From the NCBI GenBank assembly GCA_032622095.1, contig CP136066.1, positions 117,075,319-117,139,318 of the forward strand: a stretch of DNA of 64,000 nucleotides. Direction: 5' to 3'. The notes under the pieces were generated by a model. It did no database searches. It was given only the letters and a program-made list of their open reading frames with translations, and was not told the DNA's origin. This stretch comes from Siphonodentalium dalli. Its lineage: Eukaryota > Mollusca > Scaphopoda > Gadilida > Siphonodentaliidae. The translations under genes and the position numbers were made by a program. Each line of letters begins with the position of its first letter. Positions within the stretch are counted from its first letter, which is position 1. Shown here piece by piece: positions 51,101-57,100 of the stretch.

Positions 51101-54100
51101 TTGCTGTATTCTGGGTCTGCTTAATCGATTGACAGAATCTACCATTGCAAAATAATTTAATACCGAGGTATTTAAATTCTTTTAGAATTTGTATTTCTTG
51201 GCCCCTATAAGTGAATATTGGTAAGTTCTTTGACCATTTGTCTGTAAAAATTACCATTTTCGTTTTCATTGTATTAACTTGCAGATTCCATGCCTCGGCA
51301 TAATCAGCGAATGCTGAAAGTGCACGATGCATATTTTGTCCTCCGAGTCTGAGAGGATCACGGTATCATCTGCATATAATAAACACAATATATTTATAAA
51401 ACAGCCAATATGTTCAAAGTATTTCTCATCAAAATAGTTCAAGTACTCAAACACTATTTCTTTGTTTTTATTGTCTCCTGTCTCGGAAACTTTACAATTA
51501 TTCAATAGGATGACCTATAATTCCAGACCAAAGAAAGAATAAACAACAGATGGACAAATGAGGAGCTCCTACTTGCTGTCCAAGGTACTAATTTTTATAT
51601 TTTCCATTGGAAAAATACATTAATGAATGACTTGCAAGGTTTGGATTGATAAACTTCTCACTTCGCCCATCAAGCACCCCCAGACTAACACTCCAATCCT
51701 GCTGTTGAAAATATTCTATCCCATAGTGAAACAGCTATGTTCTATTTCCAAATGAAGTACATGCAACATTCCACAGGTTTCTTTAGCAATTAGTAAGACC
51801 GATATCAGTTAAAACATATTATAGTTGGTATTCAATAAGACCATGACTTGTGTATAATAATGCACTGTGTTTTGCTGAGCTTAACAGATTATAGACCAAC
51901 TATTGTTGGATACTATCTTCCACCACACCTTAGGTCAAAACAATTAATATTGTGTTTTGTGGCCAAACATTTTTTATAATTTTATAAAATATGTAAACAA
52001 ACTTGTTCATGCAATTTCACTTTTTGTAAAATTTATTATGAGTTTTATTTACATTTGTAATTTGTTAACAACTTTGGCTCTTGATATGCCAGGGACAGGG
52101 TTCGTACGCCCCTACTGGAAACTTGAATATACTGGAAAAAGCAAATTCAACTTTCCAGTACTGGAAATATACTTGAAAAACGATCTCCGGCCGATCGATA
52201 CTGGAAAAAAAAAAAAAAATTATAATACATTGACCACCACAATTTAGGCGCTCAAAAATCAATGTCACCATCATCACATCTTTCGACTCAAACTAACACC
52301 ATTGAGTCCTACGTACATTGTCTTGGAATTTAAACTCTCCTCCAGGCGGCTCATCATTGTCAGTAAATGACAGAGAGCTGTCACGAAGAAGAAGAAGGAA
52401 TATACTGGAATCGGCCGATTTTAGGTAGCACCGGTCATTGGCACCGGTTGTTATTTTTCATAACACCGGTAAAACACAACGCGGTGCTTCCTGTTTGACA
52501 ATTTATTTTCTCGTGTCTTATGTCTACAACACCGGTTTATAAATTTAGAATAGAAGTGTAGTTCAGCGCGAATTCTAGATGAAATTTGTACATTACACAT
52601 TTAACACATTCAAAACATGGTGTGTTTTTCGCGAGAATTGGCTTGAGATTACCGAGTTTATTGGATGGTTGGCTGCCGTCGATGGAGATCGACATCGTGC
52701 GAAGTGTCTTGTATGTTCAAAGACATTTGACATTGGAAATATGGAAACAACATTAGATTAGATTTATTCGATGGTTCAGGATATATCACATGGTACATGA
52801 TACACATACTATGGGTATGTTTACAATTTGAGTAAATAGGATACATAACAGTATATATAATATTATAATTATAATAATTTATATTAAATATACATATGTT
52901 ATATGAGACAGATAAAGTTCAGACTGTGCAAATAATTGATATATAAGAGAATATATAAATTTTCTCAAGAATTATTTCATTTTATAGAGGTTGCCTTCAG
53001 AATATATGATAAATTATGTGGCAGAAATCTGTATAAAATAGAAATACTTATGTGACCTGAGACCATCAGGGATAACGCAAAAAGTTCTCTAAATGAGAAC
53101 TTAATTCCATTGCGGTCCCTATTGGATATTACAAACTATTTGCATGGTTTTGAGGTGCTGTTTATAGACAGTGACTTAAATATCACTGACATAATGAAGC
53201 CAACACGTGAATTATCATTAAAAAGGATGTTTGGGTGAGTTCATTGGTTCAAATCTTGGTAAATTTTAGTGGCCGTAAGGAGTCGTAATACTGAAGTTGG
53301 GGCCGTAGAGACTCCCGTCACCTCTCTGGCTAAGTCTGTGACAGTACGTAACCCTAACCATAAACCTGGGAGCGAGTAGAGTAGTCCTAACCCTAAACCT
53401 GGGATCGAGTAGAGTTGCCCTAACCCTAACCCTAATTCGCCATACTGGAAATTCATAATATCAGTACTGGAATATACTGGAAAATGATTCCAGACAGGGT
53501 GTACGAACCCTGCAGGGTTCTGCGAATCTGTGATTTTAGCATCGAATCGAATATCATTATCGAATCTCCTTTCCGATATCGACATCAAATCGAATCTCAA
53601 ATCGAATCAGGTGGTTATTGTTTACCATTGTTAATTTTGGTGTCTCATTACAAAAAACTTCAGTCACTAGATAAGTACTATATAATATTACTTTCCATAA
53701 ACATCCATTGAACTGGTGTTTTTTGAGGAAATCATGAAGTAGGCAAGTCACTCTCGTAGAGGGTTTGCGATATGTTGCATTGAAGTTGTATCTAGTTGTG
53801 CCATGTCAAATATGATACAAGAAGTGAAAGTAAGACAGTTCAATCAATGTATCACAAACCCCATGGACATCATTTGTCTACATTATTTAATATAGATTTG
53901 ACACACTCGAACACAGGTTCGCTGTTCATGCAGCTATATAATTGTTGTAATCCAATGGTAGTTTTCTGTTCAACATTTCATCTGACAATAGATCAAACAG
54001 CTACATTACAGTAGTTCATTCATTTCTTTTATGGTTTTGTCCAAATTGTCTGCCTTCGGCTGCAGCGTGAAATTATTCTGTATTGCAGACACAATTTATC

Positions 54101-57100
54101 ATATCAAAAATTGAGGCAAGGTGTTAGATTTACTGGTCGAGAGACAAGAAATGAAAGTAGAACATTCAAGGAATTCTGTTGCAGATAACTGGTTGTACGG
54201 AATGACGTCCATTCAAGAATGTAATATACCGGTTGATTTAAAGTTTCTGTTCACACATGTACCACTATGTTTTATCACGCATAATGGCAGCTGTACAAAA
54301 TCTATATTGAACTTTATTTGTATAAACTGCATTGGATATCTAAAATTCTAAACATAAACAATTGAGTTCCGCATCTAGCGACCAAGCACCTTGTATAGAC
54401 AACCCATATATTGTTGATACAAATTACAAATTTATGCAGTGATTAATCACCATCACAGGTTGCGATCAAAGCACATCAAATTAAATTAACTTGTAATTGC
54501 TACATTTATCTGGCAAATATTGGTGCTTAATTATTAGCATATTTACTTGCTTCCTTTCATAATTCACAAAATTCATCACTAAAATAATAAAATACACCCA
54601 CTTTTGTTATGCTCAGGTGTCCGAAAGTATGGGAAAAATTTCCAAGCCATATCAGAAGTCATCGGCAATAAGAGTGAGAGTCATGTCCGCAGTTTCTTCA
54701 TCAACTTCCGACGTCGATACAACTTAGATGAGTTGTTGGCAGAATATGAAGCTGAACATGGATGTGATGGCTCACGAGAAGATGACGAAGAACTAGAGGA
54801 TGAAAAGGTATATCACTGTGTTAAATCATTTATTATACCCCCACTTTCGAAGAAAATGGGGGGTATACTGGATTGACTGCGTCTGTCCGTCTGTCCGTCA
54901 CACTTTCTCCCTCCGTGTGTCCGTCCATCCGACCTCATAACTCGAACAACTATGAACCGATTTCAATAATTTTTTGTATGCAATCTCCTTAGACCGCCTC
55001 TCTGCATGATGCTAATTGCGGTGCGGTCCGACTTTCTTTTTTTAAGTTACGCCTTACTTTTCGACTTATTTTGACTTTGAATTTTTGGTATACATGTATC
55101 TCACAACACCCTCTCTGCATGATGCGGGTCAGGGTTGGCTCGGACTGTTTTTCCTAACATTACACTTCATTTTTGACTTAGAAAATTTTGGGATTTTTTT
55201 TTGTGTGGATGCCATCAAGTTAGGGTTTACGGATAATGCGGGTTGAATTTGCCATGGTGGGGGTATGCTAGCACCTCTTGTTATTATTGAATCATATGCT
55301 GTCAATTTACCAAACACTCGAATCTGAATTATTGCTGCTTAATTTTAATATATCCCAATAAAATTAAACAGTCCCTTTCGTGTCTACTGCCAGCCAAAAA
55401 TTCTAATAACTATATCCCAGCATGCCGTTTCATCTGAGCCTCAATGTTATGGATATTTTTCATTTTTAAATATTCAGGTTATCTTATGTTTCCTGTTGAT
55501 AACTGCAATTAGGGTTGGTTGATCACCATCAAACTTGGTATTTACCTGAATTGGCTCAAAATACAAGCTGTGCTCGAATCGGGGATTTGTCCAATGATTC
55601 TCACTTGATTTATTGGTCCTTTTCGACTTAAGAATTTAAAATTGTATTGATTTTTAGCTGTGGAATCTTTCTGAAATTCAATTTGAAACAAGCTAACGGG
55701 CATATTATGCCACCTCGGTGGTGCTCTTGTTTACATTTGTTAAATGAACCTTCTCTGATTGAGTTGAGTTGGAAATATGACCTGATGCCTTTAAAATTTT
55801 CCATATTACTTATGCCAGTGGATTTATTCTATAAAGAGTATTGCCGAGATTGCTGTCTGGCAGTAATCTTATTTAACTCTTTAACACTCAAATGGTTTTC
55901 TAGCGCAACCCTCAATGACGTGATTGATGTGGTTGCCTATTCCTCAGTGGTGGGATTTGACGTGTTGGTATACATGACAAGTTTTCTGTTTATATTCAGT
56001 GTTTTATGCTTTATTAAATGTGAGTACTGTGACATAACTGTCGCAGATCAACATGTTGTCAATTTCTGGTCAAGTAGCCGGAAGTTTATATCGCTAAGGG
56101 CAGTTTAATATGGAATAATCCATTTCAATTTCGGCTGGGGGAGTTCGAGATGACACCAATGGTTAGAATAATTATTCTGTTTCAGACTACATATTACAAC
56201 CTACCAGTACTGTAATTGTCTTCTAATATTTCCAAATATGCCTTAATTATATTGTTTGCGCCAACTTTGTGGCTCATAATCAATGTTGATAGAGTGGAGG
56301 ACTTAAATCCATGTGCTTGCATGTGTTATGCTGCCATCCAGAAGAGAGGGTCAATTGGCGGGGGGGGGACAGCCAGTATAATTAATGGAAGACCTGGACC
56401 AATCAATTGATAACAGAATTAAGTCACTCAAATGCCTCGCCCAACCAACCCAAATAAGAAAGTTGAATTTATTTTTAAGTTTTATTGCTATTGGGAATCG
56501 TAGGGAGGATTATTTACCAACGCACCAGATAAATAAACAACATGTTATCCGAAAGCAACAAACTGAACATAATGCAACCAATCAATATTAAAGCTAGATT
56601 TTTCCAGTTTTATCCACAGAAGTTTGAATTATATTCAGAGATGGGATGTCCTGCATCATTAGGATTTCCCCAAAATGAAAAGTCTGCTCAACCTTTTCTG
56701 GGACTTTCCCAACATTTCCAACAAAGTTTGGCATAAATAAAATAGCATTTTCTCCATTCCTGCATGATAAAGACCCGCCAGTTTTGTTATATAGGTGTGA
56801 TTCTCCAAATCAACAATTTAGCTGGTAATAAGTTGTGGAATAACGGATACAATTTGCCTTCAAATTTTACGTACCGTATTTTGGTATTAGGTAATAACAT
56901 GACTAATGAAATTATCAATAAATGAACGCAACCCATTCGTCACTAATTACGCCCTGTTATCTACCTTGACGTTACCTGTGAGGGCTGGTACGGGTAATGT
57001 TACAGGTATACCTTAGACACGTCTATCACGTCATTGAGGGTTAAAGAGTTCATTACATCGCACTTTGTCCTGTTTTTTTATCTGCCACCATATTTCATTC

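Larger units (their letters stand above)
52096..53512. mobile_element. hAT-like element with CAGGGTTCGTAC ends, 1.42 kb
   Basis: CAGGGTTCGTAC at 52096 and GTACGAACCCTG ending 53512. Subterminal ACTGGAAA/TTTCCAGTA words recur on both sides (52123-52205, 53444-53490). It contains a short transposase-like N-terminal relic (52579-52761) and a telomere-like patch (53347-53447). No 8-bp duplication is seen: the right flank is immediately another CAGGG end. Confidence 0.8.

Noticed and set aside
55647-56108. 153-residue open frame on +
   Set aside because: It begins inside a dispersed repeat and crosses an element terminus. Hydrophobic AT-rich translation, no recognisable domain.
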